In this document: in pieces, positions 24,918-33,037 of the stretch
Layout of the letters: each line of letters begins with the position of its first letter
How positions within the stretch are numbered: position 1 is the stretch's first letter
Source of the DNA: Salinibacter ruber DSM 13855
GTDB lineage: Bacteria > Bacteroidota > Rhodothermia > Rhodothermales > Salinibacteraceae
Reading direction: 5' to 3'
Length of the DNA: 64,000 bases
NCBI RefSeq assembly: GCF_000013045.1
Contig: NC_007677.1
Span: 496,001 to 560,000 of the forward strand
The notes under the pieces: model-generated
Told to the model about the DNA's origin: nothing
Database searches by the model: none
What the model saw: the letters and a program-made list of their open reading frames with translations, nothing else
Translations under genes and position numbers: made by a program

Positions 24918-24960
24918 CGGGCACGGGCGGCGTGTGTCCGCCGCACGACCGCCCGTTTCC

Positions 24961-26502
24961 CTACCGGTTTCGGCCGTACCGGGCGGGCGTGCCCTCGTCC
25001 GGGATGGATTCTTCGATGAACGTGCGGATGTCCTCGTTGGAGGTCGCCAGGTCCTCCGAGCGCAGGTACATCATGTGGCCGCTCCGGTAGCCCTCGAAGC
25101 GGAGCCGGTCGCGCATCGTCTCCCGCGTCCCAAGGTTCCACATCACGTACTTGGCCGAGAAGTAGTCCGTGGCTCCGTCGTAGTAGCCGGACTGCACCAT
25201 GACGTGGAGGTAGGGGTTCTGGGCCATCGCCTCGCGGAGCTGCGCGCCGGTGTTGTTTTCCGTCTCGTCCCACGGGTAGACGTTGCCGAAGGTGTTGTAC
25301 TGCAGGTCCGTCGTGAAGCCCAGATCGTCGCGGAGGTAGTGGTTGATGGCGGGCGTAAAGGCGTGGTTCCAGGCCGTGAGCTCCGCCGGGTAGTCGTATT
25401 CGCTTCCGGCATTGGTCACGTCGATCCCTTCGTAGCGGGAGTCGAGGCGCCCCACCGTACGCCCCTCGTCCTGGAGAAGCTCCTTCCAGAAGGCATCCGC
25501 GGGAACGGCGAGGTTGTGGTCGAGCACGAACGGTTCGGAGAGGCCGGAATAGCGGGCCACCTGCTGGGCCACGGCCTGCCGCCGGGCGTCCTCGACGAAG
25601 CCGCCCCGGGTGACGGCCGGAATGTACTCCTCGATGGTATAGTCCTCCACCTCGGACAGCAGGGCCTGGAGGTCCCGGCTCTGAAGGGCGTCGGGCAGCT
25701 GCTCGTGGTACCAGGCCGTCGCCGCGTAGTAGGGCAGCTTGAGCGCCTCGGAGCGCGGGGAGGGGCCGGCCGGCTCCATGCCGAGGCCGGTGGGGGAGAC
25801 GAGGATCACGCCGTTCAGGTACGTCCAGTGGCTGTTCTGGAGCTCGCCGGCCAGGCCCGCAACCCGGGTGGTGCCGTAGCTTTCCCCAATCAGATACTTC
25901 GGGGAGCGCCACCGGCCGTGGCGGGAGATGAACGTGTCGATCCAGTCCGCCAGGTAGTCCACGTCGGCGTTGACCCCAAAGAACTGCTCCGCGTCCGTGT
26001 CGTCGTCGATGACGCGGGAGAAGCCGGTGTTGACGGGGTTGACGTACACGATGTCCGCCACGTCGATGATGGACTGGTTGTTGTCCTCAACCCCGTAGGG
26101 CTGCACGGGATAGCCCTCGTCGCTGATGAGCAGGTGCTTGGGGCTGGTGTAGCCGAGGTGCATCCAGAGGGAGCCGGAGCCGGGGCCGCCGTTGAAGGAA
26201 ATCATGAGCGGGCGCCCGGAGCGGTCGTCGACGTCCGACCGGCGGTAGTAGGTATAGTGGAGCGAGGCGACGGCCGTGTCGTCGTCGCCGTACACCGGCT
26301 GCGTGCCGGTCGTGACCTCGTAGGGCACCTCTTCGCCCTTCACCGTGACGCGATCGGTCTTCGTAATCGCCGTGTCGGGCGGGAGGCTGCGCTTGAGTGG
26401 AGACGCCCCCATGCTCTGGGCGTGGGCCGGCGGAACCGTCCCGCCGAGCAGGAGCAGAAGAACGGCAGCAACGCTTACCCGAAGGAAAGAGGCGTCGGTC
26501 AT
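24961..26502 (-). CDS. Exported serine carboxypeptidase (peptidase S10)
   Basis: The enzyme has 513 residues. ATG 26502 gives a signal peptide (FLRVSVAAVLLLLLGGTVPP, then AHAQ). S10 hallmarks: oxyanion region MISFNGGPGSGSLW (about residue 90), nucleophile elbow YLIGESYGTTR with the catalytic Ser near 206, Asp in SGYYDGATDYF, and the catalytic His in YRSGHMMYLRSED near 474. S10 enzymes remove C-terminal residues from peptides, best at acidic pH, and are common in peptide-scavenging Bacteroidota. A periplasmic or secreted location is predicted. It is 111 bp downstream of kbl on the same strand, so read-through is possible, but no functional link is seen. Confidence 0.9.
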   Translation of the reverse strand: MTDASFLRVSVAAVLLLLLGGTVPPAHAQSMGASPLKRSLPPDTAITKTDRVTVKGEEVPYEVTTGTQPVYGDDDTAVASLHYTYYRRSDVDDRSGRPLMISFNGGPGSGSLWMHLGYTSPKHLLISDEGYPVQPYGVEDNNQSIIDVADIVYVNPVNTGFSRVIDDDTDAEQFFGVNADVDYLADWIDTFISRHGRWRSPKYLIGESYGTTRVAGLAGELQNSHWTYLNGVILVSPTGLGMEPAGPSPRSEALKLPYYAATAWYHEQLPDALQSRDLQALLSEVEDYTIEEYIPAVTRGGFVEDARRQAVAQQVARYSGLSEPFVLDHNLAVPADAFWKELLQDEGRTVGRLDSRYEGIDVTNAGSEYDYPAELTAWNHAFTPAINHYLRDDLGFTTDLQYNTFGNVYPWDETENNTGAQLREAMAQNPYLHVMVQSGYYDGATDYFSAKYVMWNLGTRETMRDRLRFEGYRSGHMMYLRSEDLATSNEDIRTFIEESIPDEGTPARYGRNR

Positions 26503-26613
26503 GAAGCTCGATGTGCAGGTTGGGAAGAGAGGACAGGGCGTGGATGAAGGGCAGAAGGGGGGAGGAGACAACGCCTCCGCTCGTCCCTCTTGTCGCCTTG
26601 ACCAGACACTGCG

Positions 26614-27807
26614 TTAGATGACGTCGTGCTTGCGGCCGACCTCCGTGAACGCGTCGATGGCGCGGTCGAGCTGCTCCTTGGAGTGGGCGGCGGACATCTG
26701 GACGCGGATGCGCGCCTCGCCCTCCGGCACCACGGGGTAGCTGAAGCTGATGACGTAAATGCCGCGGTCGAGCAACTCGTCGGCGATGGCGCCGCTCGTC
26801 TTCGCGTCGTAAAACATGATGGGCACGATCGGGTGGTCGCCCGGCTTGATCTCGAAGCCGCGCGCCTCCATCTCACTCCGGAAGTAGCGGGCGTTTTCCC
26901 AGATCTGCTCGCGTCGTTCGCCGCTGGTCTGCAGCATCTCCAGCACCTTGAGGCTGGCGTTGGCGATCATCGGCGCGATGGCGTTGGAGAAGAGGTAGGG
27001 GCGGGACTCCTGCCGGAGCAGGTCGATGATCTCCTTCCGCCCCGTCGTGAAGCCGCCGGTGGCGCCGCCGAGCGCCTTGCCGAGCGTGGAGGTGATGATG
27101 TCCACCTCGTCGAGCACGCCCTTCGCCTCGCTGGCGCCGCGCCCCCCCTCGCCCATGAAGCCGGTGGCGTGGCACTCGTCGACCATCACGAGCGCGTCGT
27201 ACGCGTCGGCCAGGCGGCACATCTCGTCGAGCTTCGCCACGTCGCCGTCCATCGAGAACACGCCGTCGGTGGCGATCATGCGGGTCTCCGCGTCCTGGGC
27301 GGCCTGCAGCTTCGCCTCCAGGTCGGCCATGTCGCTGTGGTCGAAGACGTGCAGGTCGGCCTTGCAGAGCCGGATCCCGTCGATGATGGAGGCGTGGTTC
27401 AGGGCGTCACTGATGATGGCGTCGTCCTCGCCGAGGATGGTCTCGAAGAGGCCCGTGTTGGCGTCGAAGCACGAGTTGTAGAGGATGGTGTCGCCCGTTT
27501 CGTGGAAGTCGGACAGGGCGTGCTCCAGGTCCTTGTGCACCGACTGGGTGCCGCAGATGAAGCGGACGCTGGCCACGCCGAAGCCGTACCGGTCGACGCC
27601 CCGCTTGGCGGCATCCATGATCTCCGGGTGGTTGGCAAGGCCGAGGTAGTTGTTCGCGCAGAAGTTGATGACGTGCTGGCCGCCCTCAACCTCAATGTCG
27701 GCGTCCTGCTGGGAGGTGATGACGCGCTCCTCGTTGTAGGTGCCGGCGTTCTTGATCTCTTGCAGCGTCTGCCGAAAGTCGGCCGCAACGTCGTCGGTCA
27801 TGGGCAT
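26614..27807 (-). CDS. kbl: Glycine C-acetyltransferase (2-amino-3-ketobutyrate CoA ligase)
   Basis: The enzyme has 397 residues, the normal Kbl length. It is a PLP enzyme of the alpha-oxoamine synthase family that cleaves 2-amino-3-ketobutyrate with CoA into glycine and acetyl-CoA. The N-terminal region has [17 protein letters not shown], the family entry motif. The PLP lysine lies in [14 protein letters not shown] (about residue 245), and [12 protein letters not shown] holds the PLP-ring Asp and His. It follows the threonine dehydrogenase gene by 126 bp on the same strand, which supports Kbl over the related 8-amino-7-oxononanoate or aminolevulinate synthases. Confidence 0.92.
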   Translation of the reverse strand: MPMTDDVAADFRQTLQEIKNAGTYNEERVITSQQDADIEVEGGQHVINFCANNYLGLANHPEIMDAAKRGVDRYGFGVASVRFICGTQSVHKDLEHALSDFHETGDTILYNSCFDANTGLFETILGEDDAIISDALNHASIIDGIRLCKADLHVFDHSDMADLEAKLQAAQDAETRMIATDGVFSMDGDVAKLDEMCRLADAYDALVMVDECHATGFMGEGGRGASEAKGVLDEVDIITSTLGKALGGATGGFTTGRKEIIDLLRQESRPYLFSNAIAPMIANASLKVLEMLQTSGERREQIWENARYFRSEMEARGFEIKPGDHPIVPIMFYDAKTSGAIADELLDRGIYVISFSYPVVPEGEARIRVQMSAAHSKEQLDRAIDAFTEVGRKHDVI

Positions 27808-27933
27808 GACGGTGTGGGGGGTGGTTTAAGGGGTGTGCGAAGCAGTCGGAAGCAGTCGGATGACACGGGCGTGCCGAAAGAGGACGGAGGAGGGCGAATG
27901 GAAGAAGGGGCACGCGTCCGTACGGCCACGCCC

Positions 27934-28920
27934 TCAGCGTCCACGCTTTTTTTCTCCCACGTTCCCGGGGGCCCGGACGTTCTCTCGCAGGTGGTGGAGC
28001 ATGTCTTCCGTCAGTGCGTCCAGGTCGTATTCCGGCGCCCAGTCCCAGTCGGTTCGGGCCGCCGTGTCGTCGACCGAGGACGGCCAGTTCTCGGCGATGC
28101 GCTGCCGCTCGTCCGGCTCGTAGTGGCAGTCGAACGTCGGCACGCGCGCCCGGATCGCCGCGGCCAGCTCCGCCGGGGCGAAGCTGAGGGCGCCCGCGTT
28201 GTAGCTGTCCCGCACCGACAGGGCGTCCGCGTCGGCGTCCATGAGGGCGAGGGTGCCCTGGATGGCGTCCGGCATGTACATCATGGGCAGCCGCGTGTCC
28301 GGCTCGAGGAAGCAGGTGTAGTCCTCCCCTGCCGCGGCCTGGGTCAGCATGTCGATGGCGTAGTCGGTTGTGCCGCCGCCCGGGGCCGTCTTGTAGCTGA
28401 GGAGGCCTGGGTAGCGCAGGCTCCGCACGTCCAGGTCGTAGCGGCGGTGGTAGTAGCGGCACAGCAGCTCGCCGCTCCGTTTGGTGACCCCGTACATGGT
28501 GGTGGGGTCGAGCACCGTGTTCTGGGGCGTGTCGTCCCGCGGGGTGGTGGGGCCGAACACGGCGATCGAGCTGGGCCAGAACACCGTGTCGACGGGGCGG
28601 CGCCGGGCGAGGTCCAAGACGTTTTTGAGGCCGCTCATGTTGACGTCCCAGGCGCGGTCGGGGTGCTGCTCGCCGGTGGCGGAGAGCAGGCTCGCCAGGT
28701 GGTAGATCGTGCCGATCTCGTGCCGGTCGAGGACGCCGGCCAGGGCCTCCCGGTCGCGCACGTCCATCACCTCGAAGGGCGCGGCGGCGGACGGGCCGTT
28801 GGCCGTCGGGGGCGGATTGAGGTCCAGGCCCACCACCTGCTCGGGGCCGTGCCGCTGGCGCAGGGCCTCAACGAGTTCGCTTCCAATCTGGCCGTTGGCA
28901 CCGGTGACCAGGATGCGCAT
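27934..28920 (-). CDS. tdh: L-threonine 3-dehydrogenase, short-chain (epimerase-like) type
   Basis: The enzyme has 328 residues. ATG 28920 starts right at the Rossmann fold, MRILVTGANGQIGSEL, with the GxxGxxG NAD-binding loop at 7-13. The extended-SDR catalytic YxxxK is in TTMYGVTKRSGEL (about residues 145-150), after the Ser of WPSSIAVFGPTTPR. The MYGVTK and VRSLRYPGLLSYKTAPGGG segments are characteristic of SDR-type threonine dehydrogenases. It oxidises L-threonine to 2-amino-3-ketobutyrate, the substrate of Kbl encoded next door. It is divergently transcribed from the Lrp-type regulator with a 325-bp shared upstream region. Confidence 0.9.
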   Translation of the reverse strand: MRILVTGANGQIGSELVEALRQRHGPEQVVGLDLNPPPTANGPSAAAPFEVMDVRDREALAGVLDRHEIGTIYHLASLLSATGEQHPDRAWDVNMSGLKNVLDLARRRPVDTVFWPSSIAVFGPTTPRDDTPQNTVLDPTTMYGVTKRSGELLCRYYHRRYDLDVRSLRYPGLLSYKTAPGGGTTDYAIDMLTQAAAGEDYTCFLEPDTRLPMMYMPDAIQGTLALMDADADALSVRDSYNAGALSFAPAELAAAIRARVPTFDCHYEPDERQRIAENWPSSVDDTAARTDWDWAPEYDLDALTEDMLHHLRENVRAPGNVGEKKRGR

Positions 28921-29245
28921 GTGCTCGGACGTGTGCGGCAATTGAACGAGACCTGTGCGAGACGTGTCGTACTTGCCCCCGAATCGCGGGTTCGGCGCGG
29001 TTTTCCCGGAAGCGTCCTTCCGAAGGGGAAGGAGGGGCCCTCGATCACGCTCGTGCCGTACGGACCGTGCGCCCGTGCGTTCGGAACCGCTTTCAGCCCG
29101 TCCCCGCCATTTTTGTAGATGCACGAAGCGCTTCCACCGCGGATCTTTACGGGTTTTGTAAAATTATTTGTCCGTACTGCTTGACAAACCAAAGAAAGTG
29201 GTGTAACGTAGAGCCGTAGCAAAAAGAGATAGCGACAGCGAGGCC
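28921..29245. promoter_or_regulatory. Divergent control region between tdh and the Lrp-type gene
   Basis: This 325-bp region holds an AT-rich island (29145-29175) unlike the surrounding GC-rich DNA, and a good promoter towards the Lrp gene. Two sequences resemble the locus operator: GGAACCGCTTTC at 29083-29094 and GAAGCGCTTC at 29125-29134. On the minus strand TTGTCA (29182-29187) could serve a tdh promoter, but no well-spaced -10 follows. Confidence 0.45.
29181..29209 (+). promoter_or_regulatory. Predicted promoter of the Lrp/AsnC-type gene
   Basis: A perfect TTGACA (29181-29186) is followed after 17 bp by TAACGT (29204-29209). A start near 29216 would leave a 30-nt leader before ATG 29246. 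Confidence 0.55.
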
Positions 29246-29743
29246 ATGTCACACCGCATCGACGAAATCGACGCGAAAATTCTGGAACTGCTTCAGCGCG
29301 ACGGGCGCATGCAGCGCAGCGACGTGGCCGAGGAGGTGGACCTCTCCATCTCGGCGGTCAGCGAGCGCATGCGGAAGCTTGAGGAGCGCGATGTCATCGA
29401 GGAGTACCGGGCCGTCGTTGACGCCAAGCGACTGCGGCTCGACATCACGGCGTTCATTCGCGTGTCCGTGGACGGGTCGGAGCACTACCCCAACTTCGTC
29501 GATCAGGTGGAGGGCATGGAGCAGGTGCTGGAGCTGCACTCCATCACGGGGGCCGGGTCGCACCTCATGAAGGTGCGGACGACGGACACGACCGCCCTGG
29601 AGGGGTTCCTCTCCGATATTCAGGCGATCTCCGGCGTCAGCAAGACGACCACGAGCATTGTGCTGAGCACCTTCAAGGAAGAGCGGACCGTGCCCACCGA
29701 GCCGATGGAGCTGTACGACTACGACGCGTCGTCCGACGAGTAG
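29246..29743 (+). CDS. Lrp/AsnC-family transcriptional regulator
   Basis: The protein has 165 residues. The N-terminal winged helix-turn-helix is typical ([20 protein letters not shown], then [19 protein letters not shown], residues 5-50). The RAM ligand domain fills 65-150, with [20 protein letters not shown], the usual G-x-x-D/H-binding loop region. It is divergent from tdh-kbl and 91 bp upstream of glnA on the same strand. The family commonly senses amino acids, and E. coli Lrp controls tdh-kbl, so regulation of threonine/glycine catabolism and possibly glutamine synthetase is a reasonable inference. The tail (about 150-165) is strongly acidic. Confidence 0.9.
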   Translation: MSHRIDEIDAKILELLQRDGRMQRSDVAEEVDLSISAVSERMRKLEERDVIEEYRAVVDAKRLRLDITAFIRVSVDGSEHYPNFVDQVEGMEQVLELHSITGAGSHLMKVRTTDTTALEGFLSDIQAISGVSKTTTSIVLSTFKEERTVPTEPMELYDYDASSDE

Positions 29744-29834
29744 GCCCCGGACGGCCGGCCCCCCGGGGACCCGACCGGTGCGGGCCGGGCCTCCCTCATT
29801 CTTCGTACCTACGAACCAATCCTTCCGACGATCA

Positions 29835-31175
29835 ATGCCGACCAAAACCGACGTCCTTGAGCAGATCGAGGCCAAAGGGGTAGACTTCCTGCGCCTCCAG
29901 TTCATCGACATTCTGGGGACGGTTAAAAACGTCTCCGTGCCGGCCCACCAGGCCGAAAAGGCCTTCGAGGAGGGCATCTACTTCGACGGCTCCTCCATCG
30001 AGGGCTTCGTCCGCATCCAGGAGTCGGACATGCGCCTGGATCCGGACCCGGACACCTTCGCCGTCCTCCCCTGGCGCAGCCAACGCGGGGACGACACCGT
30101 CTCGGCCCGTCTCATCTGCAACATCATCGACACCTCCACCGGCGAGCCCTTCGTGGGGGACCCGCGCTACGTCCTGCAGCGCGCCATCGACCGGGCGGCC
30201 GACATGGGCTTCGAGCTGAATGCGGGCCCCGAGCCTGAATTCTTCGTCTTCGAGAAGGACGAGAACGGACGGGCCACGACCGAGACCCACGACGCGGGCG
30301 GCTACTTCGACCTCGCGCCGAAGGACCTCGCGCAGGAGATTCGGGCGGAGGTGATCTATACGCTCGAAGCGATGGACTTCGAGGTGGAGGCGAGCCACCA
30401 CGAGGTGGCCCAGGGCCAACACGAGATTGACTTCAAGTACGACGACGCGCTGACCACGGCGGACAACATCGCCACCTTCCGCTCGGTCGTGCGGGCCATC
30501 GCGGAGCTGCACGACGTGCACGCCACGTTCATGCCGAAGCCGATCGCCGGCATCAACGGGTCGGGCATGCACACGCACCTCTCGCTGTTCGAGGACGGGG
30601 AGAACGTCTTCCACGACGGCGACGACGAGTTCAGCCTGAGTGACACCGCGTACGACTTCCTCGGCGGCATCCTCGAGCACGCGCCGGCCCTGACGGCGAT
30701 CTGCAACCCGACCGTCAACTCGTACAAGCGGCTCGTGCCCGGGTACGAGGCGCCGATCTACGTGGCCTGGAGCGACGTCAACCGCTCGGCCCTCGTGCGG
30801 AAGCCGGCGGCCCGCGTCCCGGCGGCCTCCCGGATTGAGCTCCGCTCGCCGGATCCGTCCAGCAACCCGTACCTCGCGCTGGCGACGATGCTGCACGCCG
30901 GGCTCGACGGCATCGAGAAGGGGCGCTCCGCCCCCGACCCGGTCCGCGAGAACATCTACGAGTTCACCGAGGCGGACCGCGAGGCGCGCGGCATCGAGAC
31001 GCTCCCGAGCACGCTCGGCCAGGCGGTGACGGCCTTGCAGAAGGACGACGTGGTCCTCGACGCCCTGGGGCCGCACGTCAGCGAGAAGTTTACCCAGGCC
31101 AAGACGCAGGAGTACACCGAATTCCTCGCGTCGGTCTCGCAGTGGGAGCTCGACCGCTACCTGGAGACGTTCTAA
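29835..31175 (+). CDS. glnA: Glutamine synthetase type I
   Basis: The enzyme has 446 residues from ATG 29835, matching the shorter GSI-alpha form rather than the ~470-residue adenylylated GSI-beta form. It makes glutamine from glutamate, ammonia and ATP as a dodecamer in the cytoplasm. Seen motifs: FDGSSIEGF (about 50-58), metal ligands in [11 protein letters not shown] (about 128-138) and [25 protein letters not shown] with the ammonium/metal His, and the ATP region [19 protein letters not shown]. No adenylylation-type Tyr segment is apparent near the C-terminus. A perfect hairpin follows the gene, so it is probably monocistronic or the end of an Lrp-glnA unit. Confidence 0.95.
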   Translation: MPTKTDVLEQIEAKGVDFLRLQFIDILGTVKNVSVPAHQAEKAFEEGIYFDGSSIEGFVRIQESDMRLDPDPDTFAVLPWRSQRGDDTVSARLICNIIDTSTGEPFVGDPRYVLQRAIDRAADMGFELNAGPEPEFFVFEKDENGRATTETHDAGGYFDLAPKDLAQEIRAEVIYTLEAMDFEVEASHHEVAQGQHEIDFKYDDALTTADNIATFRSVVRAIAELHDVHATFMPKPIAGINGSGMHTHLSLFEDGENVFHDGDDEFSLSDTAYDFLGGILEHAPALTAICNPTVNSYKRLVPGYEAPIYVAWSDVNRSALVRKPAARVPAASRIELRSPDPSSNPYLALATMLHAGLDGIEKGRSAPDPVRENIYEFTEADREARGIETLPSTLGQAVTALQKDDVVLDALGPHVSEKFTQAKTQEYTEFLASVSQWELDRYLETF

Positions 31176-31210
31176 CGGAAAGCGATTTGGTGAGACAACG
31201 AGCGTCGAAG

Positions 31211-31243
31211 CGGCCGGTGCCCCGAGCGGGGCACCGGCCGTTT
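31211..31243 (+). terminator. Terminator hairpin after glnA
   Basis: A perfect 13-bp stem, CGGCCGGTGCCCC (31211-31223) with its complement at 31228-31240, encloses a GAGC tetraloop and is followed by a short TTTCT tract. It starts 35 bp after the glnA stop codon. Confidence 0.7.
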
Positions 31244-31350
31244 CTACGGCGGATGAGGAGACCCGTCGGGCGAAAGACGGGCGGCCGACGCGGCGGCGGT
31301 CCCCGCTTCCGCGCCGCCCGGAGAGGGCCGGAGCCCGCCGGCCCCCCGCG

Positions 31351-31381
31351 GGCCCGCCAATTTTGAAGGCCCGCCAATTTT
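31351..31381 (+). repeat. Direct repeat GGCCCGCCAATTTT (two copies) upstream of purB
   Basis: Identical 14-bp copies lie at 31351-31364 and 31368-31381, with a 17-bp period. They sit about 115-145 bp upstream of the purB start in a 320-bp gap that otherwise holds only the glnA terminator. The T-runs break the GC-rich background. Two same-face protein sites or a small duplication are both possible. Confidence 0.5.
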
Positions 31382-31495
31382 TTGCCTCCGTGCGTTGGTG
31401 TGTCCACTCGTCCTGGCATTCCCCGCCTCCGGACCGTTACCTTACGTGCAGAAGCAACGCCGCGCCGTTCTGTACCGAGCTTTCCCCATCCCCGA

Positions 31496-32794
31496 ATGAT
31501 TGACCGCTATACCCGCCCGCCGATGGGCGACCTCTGGAGCGAAGAGCAGAAGTTTCAGTCCTGGCTCGACGTGGAGCTGGCCGCCTGTGCCGCGTGGAGC
31601 GAGATCGGCGCCATCCCGCCCGAGGACGTGGAGACCCTCTACGACGAGGCCGACTTCGACGTCGACCGCATCCACGAGATCGAGAAGGAGACGAAGCACG
31701 ACGTGGTGGCCTTCACGCGGGCGGTGAGCGAGACGCTGGGGGAGGAGAAGAAGTGGGTCCACTACGGCCTCACCTCGACCGACGTGGTGGACACCGCCTA
31801 CATGGTGCGCATCAAGAAGGCGAACAGCCTCATCCGCACCCAGCTCGACGGGATGATCGAGACGCTGGCGGAGAAGGCGCGGGAGCACAAGCACACCCTC
31901 ACCATGGGGCGCACGCACGGGGTGCACGCCGAGCCTACGACGTTCGGCCTCAAGATGGCCCGCTACTACGACGAGATGAACCGCCAGAAGGAGCGGTTCG
32001 AGCGGGCCGCCGAGGAGATGCGGATGGGCAAGCTTTCCGGGGCCGTGGGCACGTTCGCCCACATCCCGCCCGAGGTGGAGCGCCTCACGTGCGAGCGCCT
32101 CGGCCTCAAGCCGGCGCCCATCTCCACGCAGGTCCTCTCGCGCGACCGCCACGCGAACTACCTGAGCGTGATCGCGGGCATCGGCGCCACCCTCGAAAAG
32201 ATGGCCGTGGAGGTGCGGCACCTCCAGCGGAGCGAGGTGCGGGAGGCGGAAGAGGCGTTTAGCGCCGGCCAGAAGGGCTCCTCCGCCATGCCGCACAAGC
32301 GCAACCCCGTCGGCTCCGAAAACATCACCGGCTGCGCGCGGCTCCTGCGCGGCTACATGAACAGCGAGTTCGACAACGTGGCCCTCTGGCACGAGCGCGA
32401 CATCAGCCACTCCTCGGTCGAGCGCATCGTGCTGCCGGACGCCACGACGCTGCTGCACTACGCCCTCCGCCGCTTCCGCGGCATCATCGACGGCCTCGTG
32501 GTCTACGAGGACACGATGCGGGAGAACATGGAGGAGACCTACGGCCTCTACAACAGCCAGCGCCTCATGCTGAAGCTGATCGACACGGGCCTCAACCGCG
32601 AGGAGGCGTACGACCGGGTCCAGCCCCTCGCGATGACGGCGTGGGAGGAGGAGCGCCCCTTCCAGGCGGTCGTGGCGGAATCGGACGCCATTACGGAGGT
32701 CCTGTCCGACGACGAAATCGAGGAGGCGTTCGACCCGACCTATCACGTCCGCAACGTGGACCGGATCTTCCGGCGGGTGGGGCTGGAGGAATGA
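31496..32794 (+). CDS. purB: Adenylosuccinate lyase
   Basis: The enzyme has 432 residues from ATG 31496 (MIDRYTRPPMGDLWSEEQKF, a standard PurB start). It acts twice in purine synthesis, on SAICAR and on adenylosuccinate, releasing fumarate. The fumarase/aspartase superfamily signature is present as GSSAMPHKRNPVGSEN (about residues 262-277). HYGLTSTDVVDTAY near residue 88 and MGRTHGVHAEPTTFG near residue 137 are the other two conserved active-site regions. Length and order match the bacterial/archaeal PurB group close to the B. subtilis form. It is followed 243 bp later by the GH15 gene. Confidence 0.95.
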   Translation: MIDRYTRPPMGDLWSEEQKFQSWLDVELAACAAWSEIGAIPPEDVETLYDEADFDVDRIHEIEKETKHDVVAFTRAVSETLGEEKKWVHYGLTSTDVVDTAYMVRIKKANSLIRTQLDGMIETLAEKAREHKHTLTMGRTHGVHAEPTTFGLKMARYYDEMNRQKERFERAAEEMRMGKLSGAVGTFAHIPPEVERLTCERLGLKPAPISTQVLSRDRHANYLSVIAGIGATLEKMAVEVRHLQRSEVREAEEAFSAGQKGSSAMPHKRNPVGSENITGCARLLRGYMNSEFDNVALWHERDISHSSVERIVLPDATTLLHYALRRFRGIIDGLVVYEDTMRENMEETYGLYNSQRLMLKLIDTGLNREEAYDRVQPLAMTAWEEERPFQAVVAESDAITEVLSDDEIEEAFDPTYHVRNVDRIFRRVGLEE

Positions 32795-32897
32795 GGGGGG
32801 GAGATGCCTGTTGCCGGCCCCCGCTTCCCTGGGGGGCGGGACCGTGTCGTGGCACCCCGACATCGGAACGTAGACGACCGCCCGGCCCTGCGAAACG

Positions 32898-32915
32898 GCC
32901 CTCTTTGAAGAGGGC
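32898..32915 (+). other. Small perfect hairpin in the purB-GH15 gap
   Basis: GCCCTCT (32898-32904) and AGAGGGC (32909-32915) enclose a TTGA loop. There is no T-tract after it, so it is at best a weak or Rho-type end for purB. Confidence 0.3.
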
Positions 32916-33037
32916 GGGGCGGCGTTCGCCCGGTGGTACAGATCTTGTGCGAGTGGTAGGTAGGAGACGCACGGGCCACACAAGTAGGCCCGAAGAGGAG
33001 CAAATACGCGCCGTGCTTCGTCATTGTCCTGTTCTGA

